A stretch of DNA of 62,077 nt from Gryganskiella cystojenkinii (Eukaryota > Mortierellomycota > Mortierellomycetes > Mortierellales > Mortierellaceae): the NCBI GenBank assembly GCA_015852425.1, contig JAAAIG010000104.1, positions 1-62,077 on the forward strand. The letters are read 5' to 3'. Every line of letters starts with the position of its first letter. Position 1 is the stretch's first letter. Positions 21,075 to 30,599 of this stretch are shown piece by piece. The notes under the pieces were generated by a model, which did no database searches, had not been told where the DNA came from, and saw only the letters and a list, made by a program, of their open reading frames with translations. A program made the position numbers and the translations under genes.

Positions 21075-21722
21075 ATGGCTTATGAAGGAGGCCCAATGCT
21101 TTGTCCTGACCTGCAGATTATGTACGTCCCCCAATGCGACGTCATCGCCCCGAAAGACCTCGCATATCACTACAGCAACCAACTCTGGCCAGCATTCAGT
21201 CAACCGATCCCAAGGTTTTCTCGATCCACATATGCCGTCATGTTGCACCAACAGTCCTCGTCAAAAGACGAGGACTATCGAGAGATGTTGAAACAACGCC
21301 GCCACATCGGTGTCTTCGCCCCACCAAGCGGCCAGATCACGAGGGATATCTGTCGGATGGCGACCTTGCTCAGCACCGGGTTTCTACCGAATCTCCACAT
21401 GTTGCAACTAACGGATGTGATTTTCGAAAAGAAATCGTTCCTCCATCTAATGAGTGTAATCCCCAACTTGGCCCATTTGAAGTTGTCTGTCTGCGCCAAC
21501 TTTGATGTGTCCACCGTCTGGAACGGGCTGAAGATCAGGTGCGATACACTCCAGACCATCCGGATCGAGTGCTATGGAGCGCAGAACAACCAAAACGTCT
21601 GGAGCGTGTTTGCAAACGTGGTTTTTTCTACAGGTCCCGAGAGTCGGATCCTGTGGGAACGAAATGTCATGACCTGGATCCGCTATCCTCATTTCCCTAA
21701 CCCATGGATTGGTATCGTTTGA
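21075..21722 (+). CDS. Unrecognised leucine-rich-like protein, tandem family member 4
   Basis: Single exon, 215 aa. The core blocks are present but drifted: a PPSGQITRDICRMA segment in place of LPW.LTK.QIC..A, LHMLQLTDVIFE, LAHLKLSVCANFDVSTVW, LQTIRIE, NNQNVW in place of the DQ.AWD block, and ILWERNVMTW. It ends NPWIGIV, keeping the Pro-Trp. The first ~75 residues are different from those of the other copies. No named domain. Order, strand and shared blocks show it belongs to the same tandem family. Confidence 0.8.
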   Translation: MAYEGGPMLCPDLQIMYVPQCDVIAPKDLAYHYSNQLWPAFSQPIPRFSRSTYAVMLHQQSSSKDEDYREMLKQRRHIGVFAPPSGQITRDICRMATLLSTGFLPNLHMLQLTDVIFEKKSFLHLMSVIPNLAHLKLSVCANFDVSTVWNGLKIRCDTLQTIRIECYGAQNNQNVWSVFANVVFSTGPESRILWERNVMTWIRYPHFPNPWIGIV

Positions 21723-23912
21723 AAACAAGAGTACAAAGGCTGTGGACAAGTTTTCCGTTGACTTCCCTTTATTTTCTTATTTTTTTTTTATGTCTTTCAG
21801 TTTCTACATCGACTTTTTCTTCATATGTGCTGGTCGAAAGGCTTTTTTACCCTTTCTTTCTAGGAACATCTCGTTTGAATAATGAATGGTCTGAAACGTG
21901 ACAATACAGAGATTGGCGGTGCGCTGTGACACGATATTTCCTTTTTGTGTACACGCGCCTTTCTATCTCCTAGGAAAGAAAACAAGTTTGGAGTCTACAA
22001 GCCATCCCGCACTACTTCTTTGCACTAGCTGCATACTGAAAGGCGCTTACTTCAATTCAGTCAAACTTTTGCCCATCTGGACATTTGCATATCAGGGCCT
22101 AGTTCCTTGCCCTTTCATCTCAGATGGCGAGGTGGACATTTTTTTCCCAGGAACAGCCAAAGTTTCGATCTAAGCATACCAGACTATGCTAGCGTAGAAG
22201 GAAAGAAAAGAAACAATACACGATACCTACAACCGCGGTCAACGCCGCATCCATTTTGACCTCATAGGAAATACGGTCCTCGGAATGACTGGAGGGCCGA
22301 CGCCGAGGTTAGAACCAAACGGTTCATATAGGTCTGCTGACCATTCCTGCAGAGCAAAAGTATAAAAAGAAAAAATCGAGGCTCTCAAAAAAACACTGCA
22401 AAATTCTGGGAAACTTGGAATGGCTGTCTCAAAAGCGCTCTTTTTGTGATCAACAATAATGACGGAACGGTGCTCACTTGCTTAACAGAGAGCACAAACA
22501 AAGACCCTGGCAATCGCTGTTATCGTTACTGCTGTTGTCTTTGCTGTGGTTTCGGAAATACAGGTGGAGAAAAAAAAATTGAGAGAGGAGGAATGTTAAC
22601 AATTCTTGCTACAAGAAAATATGTTTTTTCTCGATTGCGACCTGCAGGAGGAATGAGAGTTCGTAAGCAACATTTTGAACAGTTGGGGGTTAACTTCTTT
22701 TTTTTTTTTTTTAGCTCAGGCACATATCGAAGCAAGGGATCAAAAGGGGGGTCAGGGTTCAGGCGCAAAATTGTTGTTCGCCGTTACTGATCGTTAGTAG
22801 TGCATTTGGCACTTTTTTTAATTAGCAGAATGGTCGGCAGGGAAGATAGGGCGGATATGCAGGTACTACTCCTCGCCTTCCCTTCTAATTTCGAGCCTGC
22901 TCGTTCTCACTCAGAACGCAATTTGCTGCGAAAGCTGCACGAAAAAAGGCCTCAGGGACAAGCGTACTTTCTGCTAGCGTGTGAAAGAGGGCTTTGCTAG
23001 ATGAGTAACTCGGCTTTGATCCTATTGGTCTGTCCACTTATCAACTTGTTCACATGCAGACTCCTTTTTCTCTGTTGCCCAATCTCCTCTTGCCCTTGAC
23101 TTCGCTTTTCTATCATTCGGCGTACTGTACAGTAGTCCGTGGACATGGTTCAAAAAGTACATACATACGGTACAGAAACTAGGGTGATGACGTGCTCACG
23201 AAGAGAAGAAAAAGATGTCCCTCCCATTGGAGGTTTTTTTTTGCTTGTTCGCCTACAACAGGCAGACTAGCGTGGTTCCCTTCAGCAACAATATCTTGCA
23301 ATAAGCGCTAGCACCGTTTTCCCTCGGCAAACCTTCTAGAAGAAAAAATTAAATTTATGATTTGGTGTCTTTACAATTTTTGCTTCTTTTGCACAGGGGC
23401 AGAGGGGGCTAATAACAGTTACCAGAAAGAAGCGGCTCTCCTCCCCCCTCTTTCCAAACGTGGTCACCCCCGGGTTCACACACTCACGATTGAAAAAAAT
23501 ATGAATGACATATCTTGTGCTCAGCTAAACCCGAGGGCTGAAAAAGGGCTGATGAGTCGTGATTACCCACATGTATCCTTTTAACATACTTCACTCAAGC
23601 AGTAACGGACTGGGAAGAGGGAAAACGAGGCAAATAGGCATATTGACTGGCGCCATTCGATAGACGCTAAGGCGAAATAAGGGTCCATTAGACATATATT
23701 TTTTTGGACGAGATAGTAAAAAGAGGGGTGAGTGAACTCAATGGGAAGAATCCATTGAGTGACCGTCGACCCCCTGTCTTTGTTCTTGTTGTCACTGTCA
23801 TCCGCCCACCCTCATGCCCTTTTTGGACCTTCCCAGACACGACATTTCCGTAAAAGGATTAGGAAAAAAGAGGGAAAAGCTCTACCCTAGGTCGAGTGAT
23901 AACCTTCTCTGG
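21723..23912. other. Long intergenic stretch before protease 5
   Basis: About 2.2 kb with no convincing gene. Holds a T run near 22700-22712 and a 9-bp inverted repeat near 23736-23760 (listed separately). Confidence 0.5.
23736..23760. promoter_or_regulatory. Perfect 9-bp inverted repeat upstream of protease 5
   Basis: ACTCAATGG, 7-base spacer, CCATTGAGT, about 150 bases before the TATA box at 23913. Symmetry and position suggest a possible dimeric regulator site; chance cannot be excluded. Confidence 0.25.
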
Positions 23913-23920
23913 TATAAAAG
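23913..23920 (+). promoter_or_regulatory. TATA box of protease 5
   Basis: TATAAAAG followed by CAAA, as in protease 6, 171 bases before the ATG at 24084. Confidence 0.65.
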
Positions 23921-24083
23921 CAAAGTGGTTCCCTCCGTTTTCTTTTTCTGTTCATCATCATCCAACAATCATCCCTTCTTTCCTATACTCCTTCTCCTCT
24001 CTCACAAACCAAAACACAAGTCTTTCCTTCCTTCCCTAACCCTTCCGCCTCCTCTCCTCCTCTAACATTTTCTTCCATCGATC

Positions 24084-25525
24084 ATGAAGATCACCGCCCT
24101 CGTCTCCTTGGCCGCCGCTGTCTTGGCCTTTGCCGATGCCTCGCCCATCGCCCGCCGCCCAAACCATGCCCTCCCCAACTCGGTCGGATCCTCTTCCAAG
24201 GTCGCTCACAAGGGTCATGCCATCCCCTTGACCCGCAACCCTCATTTTAAGCACAACACCAAAGCCCAGATGGCCAAGATGAACAAGCGTTACCCTGGTA
24301 TCAACCTGGCTGCTGGATCCGGCCATGTTCCCTTGACCGATGCCCCCACTGATCTTGAGTATTACGGTACTGTTTCCGTTGGTACTCCTGCTCAGGATGT
24401 TAAGTTGGACTTTGACACTGTAAGTTAATAACACTTCGTCCCAGCCCGAATATATTGTTTCCCCCTGGTTTCAATTTCATTACTTTTCGTGTGATATGAA
24501 ATGAAATTTCAAGAAAAAAAATTTCAAGCATGGAGGATTTGATCGAATTATCTATTATGCACGATCTAATTCACGATCTAAATTGTACCTAACCGCAAAC
24601 ACATTATCCCTTTTTCGAAAAATTTCATGAACAACAGGGCTCTTCCGACATCTGGTTCCCCTCGAGCACCTGCACCACTGCGGCCTGCAAGGCCCATACG
24701 CAGTTCGACGCCACAAAGTCCTCGAGCTTCAAGAAGGACGGACGCAAGTGGCACATCGGTTACGGTGATGGCTCCACCGCCTCTGGTATCCTCGGATCCG
24801 ATCTTGTCAGCGTCGGTGGTGTCTCGGTTCAACAAACCATCGGACTCGCCACTGATGAGTCCTCCCAATTCGGTTCCGGCCCTTCGGATGGTCTCTTCGG
24901 TCTCGGTTTCAATACCATCGAGTCCGTGCAAGGCGTCAAGACCTTCCTCGACAACGCCATTGCTGCCGGCGTCCTTTCCAAGCCTGTCGTTTCGGTCTTC
25001 TTGCCCTCGGTCCGTCGTAACGGTGGTACTGGAGGCGAATATCTCTTTGGCGACATTGATACCACCAAATTCGACGGTGAATTGACTTATGTCCCCGTCT
25101 CCCAAAAGGGTTACTGGCAGGTGGCTATCGATGGCGTTTCGGCCGGTGGAAAGGATCTTGGTCAATCCAGCCAGGGTATTGTTGACACCGGTACGACCCT
25201 CGTCATCGTCTCCGATGCTGCCGCTCAGGCCATCCACGGTGCTATCAAGGGTGCTAAAAATGACCCCCAGAACGGTTGGTTGGTCCCCTGCGCCCTCAAG
25301 ACCAGCACGGATAACGTCTCGTTCACGATGGGTGGTAAGCCATTCAACGTCCCTGTTGCTGATTTGGCCTATGAAGATATCGGTGATGGCTCCGGTAACT
25401 GTTTCTCGGGTATCCAGGGTGGTCAGAACGATCTCTGGATTCTTGGCGATGTCTTTATCAAGAACAACTACTGCGTCTTTGACCAGGGTCAGTCCCAGAT
25501 CGGTATCGCCGCCCTCAAGTACTAA
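24084..25525 (+). CDS. Secreted aspartic protease (A1, rhizopuspepsin-like)
   Basis: Exons 24084-24419 and 24638-25525 give 407 aa; the 218-base intron is the longest among the proteases. Signal peptide MKITALVSLAAAVLAFADA. The propeptide is longer than in protease 4 and carries PLTRNPHFKHNTKAQMAKMNKRYPGIN. The mature enzyme starts near TDAPTDLEYYG. Both motifs are canonical: FDTGSSDIWFPS (Asp 111) and IVDTGTTLVIV. Flap GYGDGSTASG. Cysteine pairs STCTTAAC and VPCALK/GNCFSG. The tail is IGIAALKY instead of IGIAPLKY. Expected to be an active secreted acid protease. It is closest to protease 6 by propeptide and insert sequences. Confidence 0.97.
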
Positions 25526-27904
25526 AGACAGCGATCGAAACGGGGTTGAAGTCCTCCGGAGACCCCGATCTTTCCCTTTATTTCCCGTATTTATCCCCTC
25601 ACTCTACTTTGTCTTCCCCTCCACGCAAAATACCCCTTTCCGCCGGATGAAAAGGCTCCTTCACTATCTACGATCTGAGAAATCGATGCTGGGCATTGAC
25701 TCTCTTTGTATCTAAAAAAAAAAACAATATCTAGTTGGATTAAAAAATATAACTTATGAGGACACGTAACCTACGACTTTCCCACGATCGATGATGAACA
25801 TTTGCGTAATATCAACAAAACAAACAGAAACACAGGAAAGGATGGAGGTCAATTTTCACTTTCTCTTCTGAGCAAATTTCTTTGTTTGCACCTGCTGGAC
25901 CCAGAAAGCTCTAAAATAGCCTAACTAAGAAATCAACAGCAGCTGACCGTTCGGATCGAACCTTTGTTTGTCGTGCAAGTGCAATAACAACAACAAAAGA
26001 CATGATGAGGGTAATCGACCTTTTATTTGCACTTTCAAGAGGATAGAGTGGTGAGTGCTCATGGGTCTGTTAGACACATGTTTTGGTTTGTCCCTGGCGT
26101 TGTTGTTGCTAACGCTCAATGTCGATGTCGCAATCCCAAAGATTGTTTTCTTTATTTATTTATTTTGAGGAGAGAGTGGGGAAGGAATGAAATGAAAGAG
26201 AAACACAGAACACGGTCGTGGGAAATGGTAATGCACGCACTGGATAGGTAGCTCTTGACAAGGGCAAAGATGGGGATTTCGACGATGGTCCCACATTCCG
26301 TAGCGCATTTTTTTCTCGTTTGGGCCTTGAAAAAGAATAATGAGCTAACAATACTAAAACCGTGTGAACTTTTGGGTGAACAAGCCCTTGACCGTGGGTA
26401 AGACAAAACGAAAGCTCCATTTCCTTGTGTTGAGGTAATATCCTTTTCCGTCTTCATTTTTTTTTCCTAACCTCTACTGCAATGCAAAAACATGCCTTAC
26501 CAACGGCCTTGGTCCTATCCCTTGTCGTGTGACTGACTAAACTAAACGAGCAGAATGAGAGGAGAAAAGGAAAGTGACATTCCAGACCCTCAGAGGGTAA
26601 GCTAATGCAGGAATGCAGGAACAGTAATTGGACTCTGGACCAACAGCCCAACTGTTGGGATGGTTTCAGCGTCCCTTCAACACTGTTGCCGTAAACAGAT
26701 GATAGCCAAGTACAGTATAGTCCAATAATAAATAGACTAGAGCAGACCTCGGCTCAAGAACCCCCCCTTCAAGACGTCTTCCCTGCTCCTCTCCTCACTC
26801 GTCCGAAGCTATCGATGGCGATGACAGAAAAGGGTTTGGCGTCCTTTTAGTACCCTTGAGGTCCGGCAAAACATTGCGAACCATGGACATTCGCGATCGC
26901 TTTTTTAATCTTTTTTTTTTTTTTTTTTTTTTCAAGGTTTGAGGGAAGGCTAGGCAAACACTTATTGGATACAAATGAAGAAAGAACGCACGCGAAGGTT
27001 GCAGAGTTGGCATTGGCTTACTTTTTAGGTTGACTTTGTTTGTCATAGTCCAGGGACTTTGCTCTCATCAATAGCTCGGTAAAAAAAAAAAAGCACGCTA
27101 GCCCTCAGGTCCATCCATTTGTACCTGCATCGCCCTTTGTTTCGTTTCCATTCCCTTGCAGACAACAATGAAAAACGAGTACCTAACTGAACACAAACTG
27201 GAAAAGCGCTTTGCATGCCTCACCATTGTCGCATGTTTCTCATCCCATGCAAGAGATCAGGAGAGCCAGCAAGCACAAAACAAAAGCAAAACCGCCATCG
27301 TTTTCGTCCCAGGGAAACAAATCGGCGTCAACGAATGACTTTGGACATAAAGTGTGCGTTCTCCCTCGGTCTTGTTGCCCTTGCAGCGTGCGTCAATTTC
27401 CAATGGGCGCTCTCTTCCTATTGCCCCTGAGAACCACTTCATTCTCATGTGAGCACAATAAAAGATCAACAAAACTAGCCCCTTTGATTGGCCAACTGAC
27501 CCGAATCTTACTGTCCCTGAGAAGTGAGAACGAGAGCACATCAGTTGCAAACCAGCTGGACAGGCTTCTTTCTTTTTGTTGACAATTAAACGTCCAGGGG
27601 ACCCTGTTCTGCTTGATTTGTCGTTGCTGTTGTGGATGTAGAGTTTGACTTGTGAGCACTATAGACCCTTTCTTGTTGACCCATTTTCATAGCAGCATAA
27701 TTTCTCAAAAAGTATCCACTATTTCGTAAACAAATTGACCATGGAAAAACCTCTATCGAGAGATGAAGAGGAGGGACGATTGTCATCCTTAACCCTCTCT
27801 TCAGGCCACTATTATCGCTGTTATGCTGCTGTCAACAATCTAAACATACGGACAACGAACGTATTAAAAAATAACCACTCACGTATCAATTGAGAAAACT
27901 CTTG
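25526..27904. other. Long intergenic stretch between proteases 5 and 6
   Basis: About 2.4 kb with no convincing gene; T/A runs near 26909-26932 and 27080-27091. Confidence 0.5.
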
Positions 27905-27912
27905 TATAAAAG
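27905..27912 (+). promoter_or_regulatory. TATA box of protease 6
   Basis: TATAAAAG followed by CAAA, 96 bases before the ATG at 28001. The 12-base string is shared with protease 5. Confidence 0.65.
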
Positions 27913-28000
27913 CAAACAAACGATCCCACATTTTTTTTCTTCATCCGCTACTCATCCTCTCTCCTCCTCCCTTCAACTCACTAACTTCACTTCCACAAGT

Positions 28001-29338
28001 ATGAAGATCACAGCTTTGGTCTCTGTTGCCGCCGCCCTCGTGGTCCTGGCTGATGCCTCGCCCATCGCGCGTCGCCCCCATTCGTCCGTGAACAGCCATC
28101 ACAAGTCCGGCAGCAAGCGCGCCGGTGTCGCCGTTCCTCTGACCCGTAACCACCACTTCAAACACAACACCAAGGCCCAGATGGCCAAGATGAACAAGCG
28201 TTACCCAGGTATCAACATCTTGTCGACCGGTTCAGTCCCCTTGACCGATGCCCCCACAGATCTCGAGTACTATGGTACAGTCTCGATCGGTACCCCTGGA
28301 CAAGATGTCAAGCTGGACTTTGACACGGTGAGTTTTTTAGCGAATCAAATAGTTGCGCTCCGAGAAGGATCATCCCTTGCTCGTCCGTTGCGCAATCTTA
28401 TCATTACTGACTTTTCTAAAAAAAATCCACAAAATAACCACCATCACTAGGGTTCCTCCGACATCTGGTTCCCCTCCACGGACTGCACGACTTCGGCCTG
28501 CAAGGCCCATACGCAGTTCGACTCCTCAAAGTCCTCAACCTTCAAGGATGACGGACGCCAGTGGCAAATCTCGTACGGTGACGGATCCAACGCCTCGGGT
28601 ACTTTGGGATCCGACGTCGTATCTGTCGGTGGTGTCTCGGTTCAACAAACCATCGGACTCGCCACTCAAGAATCTGACCAGTTCGGTTCAGGTCCCTCCG
28701 ATGGTCTCTTTGGTCTCGGTTTCGATACCATCGAGTCTGTCTCTGGTGTCAAGACCTTCTTGGACAACGCAATCGCCGCTGGTGTCCTCGACAAGCCCGT
28801 TGTCTCGGTCTTCCTCCCATCTGTTCGCCGTAATGGCGGTACTGGAGGTGAATACCTCTTCGGCGGCATCGATACCTCCAAGTTCACTGGTGAGCTCACC
28901 TACGTTCCTGTTTCCCAACAAGGTTACTGGCAGGTGGCTATCGATGGTGTCTCTGCTGGTGGACAGGACCTCGGTCAGTCCAGCCAAGGTATCGTCGATA
29001 CTGGTACGACTTTGGTCATTGTCTCAGATGCCGCCGCTCAGGCAATCCATGGCACCATCCAAGGCGCCTCGAACGACCCCAACAACGGCTGGGTTGTTCC
29101 CTGCTCCCTCAAGACCAGCACGGACAACGTCTCGTTCACGATGGGTGGTACTGCGTTCAACGTTCCCGTCGCAGATTTGGCTTATGAGGATCTTGGAGAT
29201 GGTTCCGGCAACTGTTTCTCGGGTGTTCAGGGTGGCCAGAACGATCTTTGGATCTTGGGAGATGTTTTCATCAAGAACAACTACTGTGTCTTTGACCAGG
29301 GCAACTCTCAAATCGGTATCGCCCCTCTCTCGTACTAA
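28001..29338 (+). CDS. Secreted aspartic protease (A1, rhizopuspepsin-like)
   Basis: Exons 28001-28327 and 28451-29338 give 404 aa; donor GTGAGT. Signal peptide MKITALVSVAAALVVLADA. The propeptide has PLTRNHHFKHNTKAQMAKMNKRYPGIN. Motifs are FDTGSSDIWFPS (Asp 108) and IVDTGTTLVIV; flap SYGDGSNASG; cysteines TDCTTSAC and VPCSLK/GNCFSG; tail IGIAPLSY. All catalytic features are intact, so an active secreted acid endopeptidase is expected. It is the last of the protease array; downstream the window changes to F-box genes. Confidence 0.97.
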
Positions 29339-30136
29339 GTTATATCGAGCGCGTGGGTTCAGGTCGCCGTAAAAAAAAATACTCTATATTTTGCTGGGCA
29401 AAAACGAGACAATTATCCGACCTCCATCATCACCATTTTTTCTTTTCGATATTTCTTTTCGATATTTCATTTTCGATCTTTATGGCTCGACGTCATATTT
29501 ATGAATGATTCCTTTTGATAAATGTTCTTTTGAATGAAAAGCAATAAAAAACGAGGACCACTCAAGGAACTTGAGGTATCTTCAAAAAACAAAGCAAAAC
29601 ACTGCCTCCAAAACTCTGTCTCCATCTCTTAGCCCCAGGTTAACACGAAGGTGCATCCTATTCCATTTTCTTTTCTTTCTTTTATTTTTTTTTTCTTTTC
29701 TTGACGAGTTTGAACGCATCACGGGGAGAAGTGAACGTGAGTGAAGAAATGCACAGTAATGTACTGGTGGAATATAACTCACAGACGCTCCTAGGAGTCT
29801 CATCGACCTCAGGGAACTGTCAGTTCAAGGATGAAGGCTGACCAGGGGGGGGGTCAACATGTATTTTGTCATTACTCCAGCTCCCAGTTTCGGTGCATCT
29901 CCTGGTATGTTCTCTTGTGCGCAACAAGTTTCTTTCAATATGCCTGATCTAGGGTTTGTTGGTTGTAGAGGGGATTCCTTGAACCTGGCTAACAGGACCG
30001 GTTCTCAATAGTCTGAAGGAAAGTGAGTTGTGTAAGACACGAAGGGACGGGGCTAGCTAAACTTCAACCTCGATCCCACGACCAGCCTCGATCTCGGACG
30101 GATGACCCTCACCACCAGTACCATCGACCGTCTTGA
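29339..30136. other. Intergenic after protease 6
   Basis: No gene; a short tandem TTTTCGATATTTC repeat occurs at about 29452-29478, and TTTTCTTTTCTTTC-rich sequence at 29670-29700. Confidence 0.5.
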
Positions 30137-30313
30137 CGCGCTCACCTTTGCGGTCCACCAGAGACAGAACATAAGCTCCACTGGCCCAACTCTGTCTCGT
30201 TGTTGATGGAGAACAAGAAATCGAGCAAGGTCAAGTCGATGATGAAGTGCACGGATTATTCGACCAACGTTCAAAAGATGGCCAATGAGCACTTGAAGGA
30301 CTTGGGCGCTTGA
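30137..30313 (+). other. Possible coding relic, 58 codons
   Basis: An open frame ends at the TGA 30311-30313. Its codons (AAG, TCG, GTC, TTG, GGC) match the genes nearby, with the segment MENKKSSKVKSMMK and ending EHLKDLGA. The frame is closed upstream at 30134. On the opposite strand an equally good-looking segment ends at 30057 (SLVDRKGERVKTVDG). I recognise neither. Together they suggest a broken gene rather than an active one. Confidence 0.25.
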
Positions 30314-30599
30314 GCTTGAAGAGAGAAAAGCCGAGACGCACTCGATAGCTCTATGAACAGGAACAAGTATGCGCGTCCATCGAAAAACAACGAAAGTATT
30401 ATTGTAAAAAAAGCCCTTCCAAAGGGGACTTTGCCCCCATGATGCAACTCCATCGTCTCTGTGCCTCTCCTTACTCTTTCCTTCATTTCCTTCTTTCCTT
30501 CATTTATTATTGCCTCCAAATCAACACCATCAGCAAACAAAACAACCCCGCGCCCTTTCAATCTTTCCATTCGCGACTTCAGGACAAACAACCAAGGCC

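Noticed and set aside
24578..25237. 219-codon open frame on the minus strand inside protease 5
   Set aside because: Mirror frame of a GC-rich, codon-biased exon; similar mirror frames appear opposite the other proteases and it has no motif.
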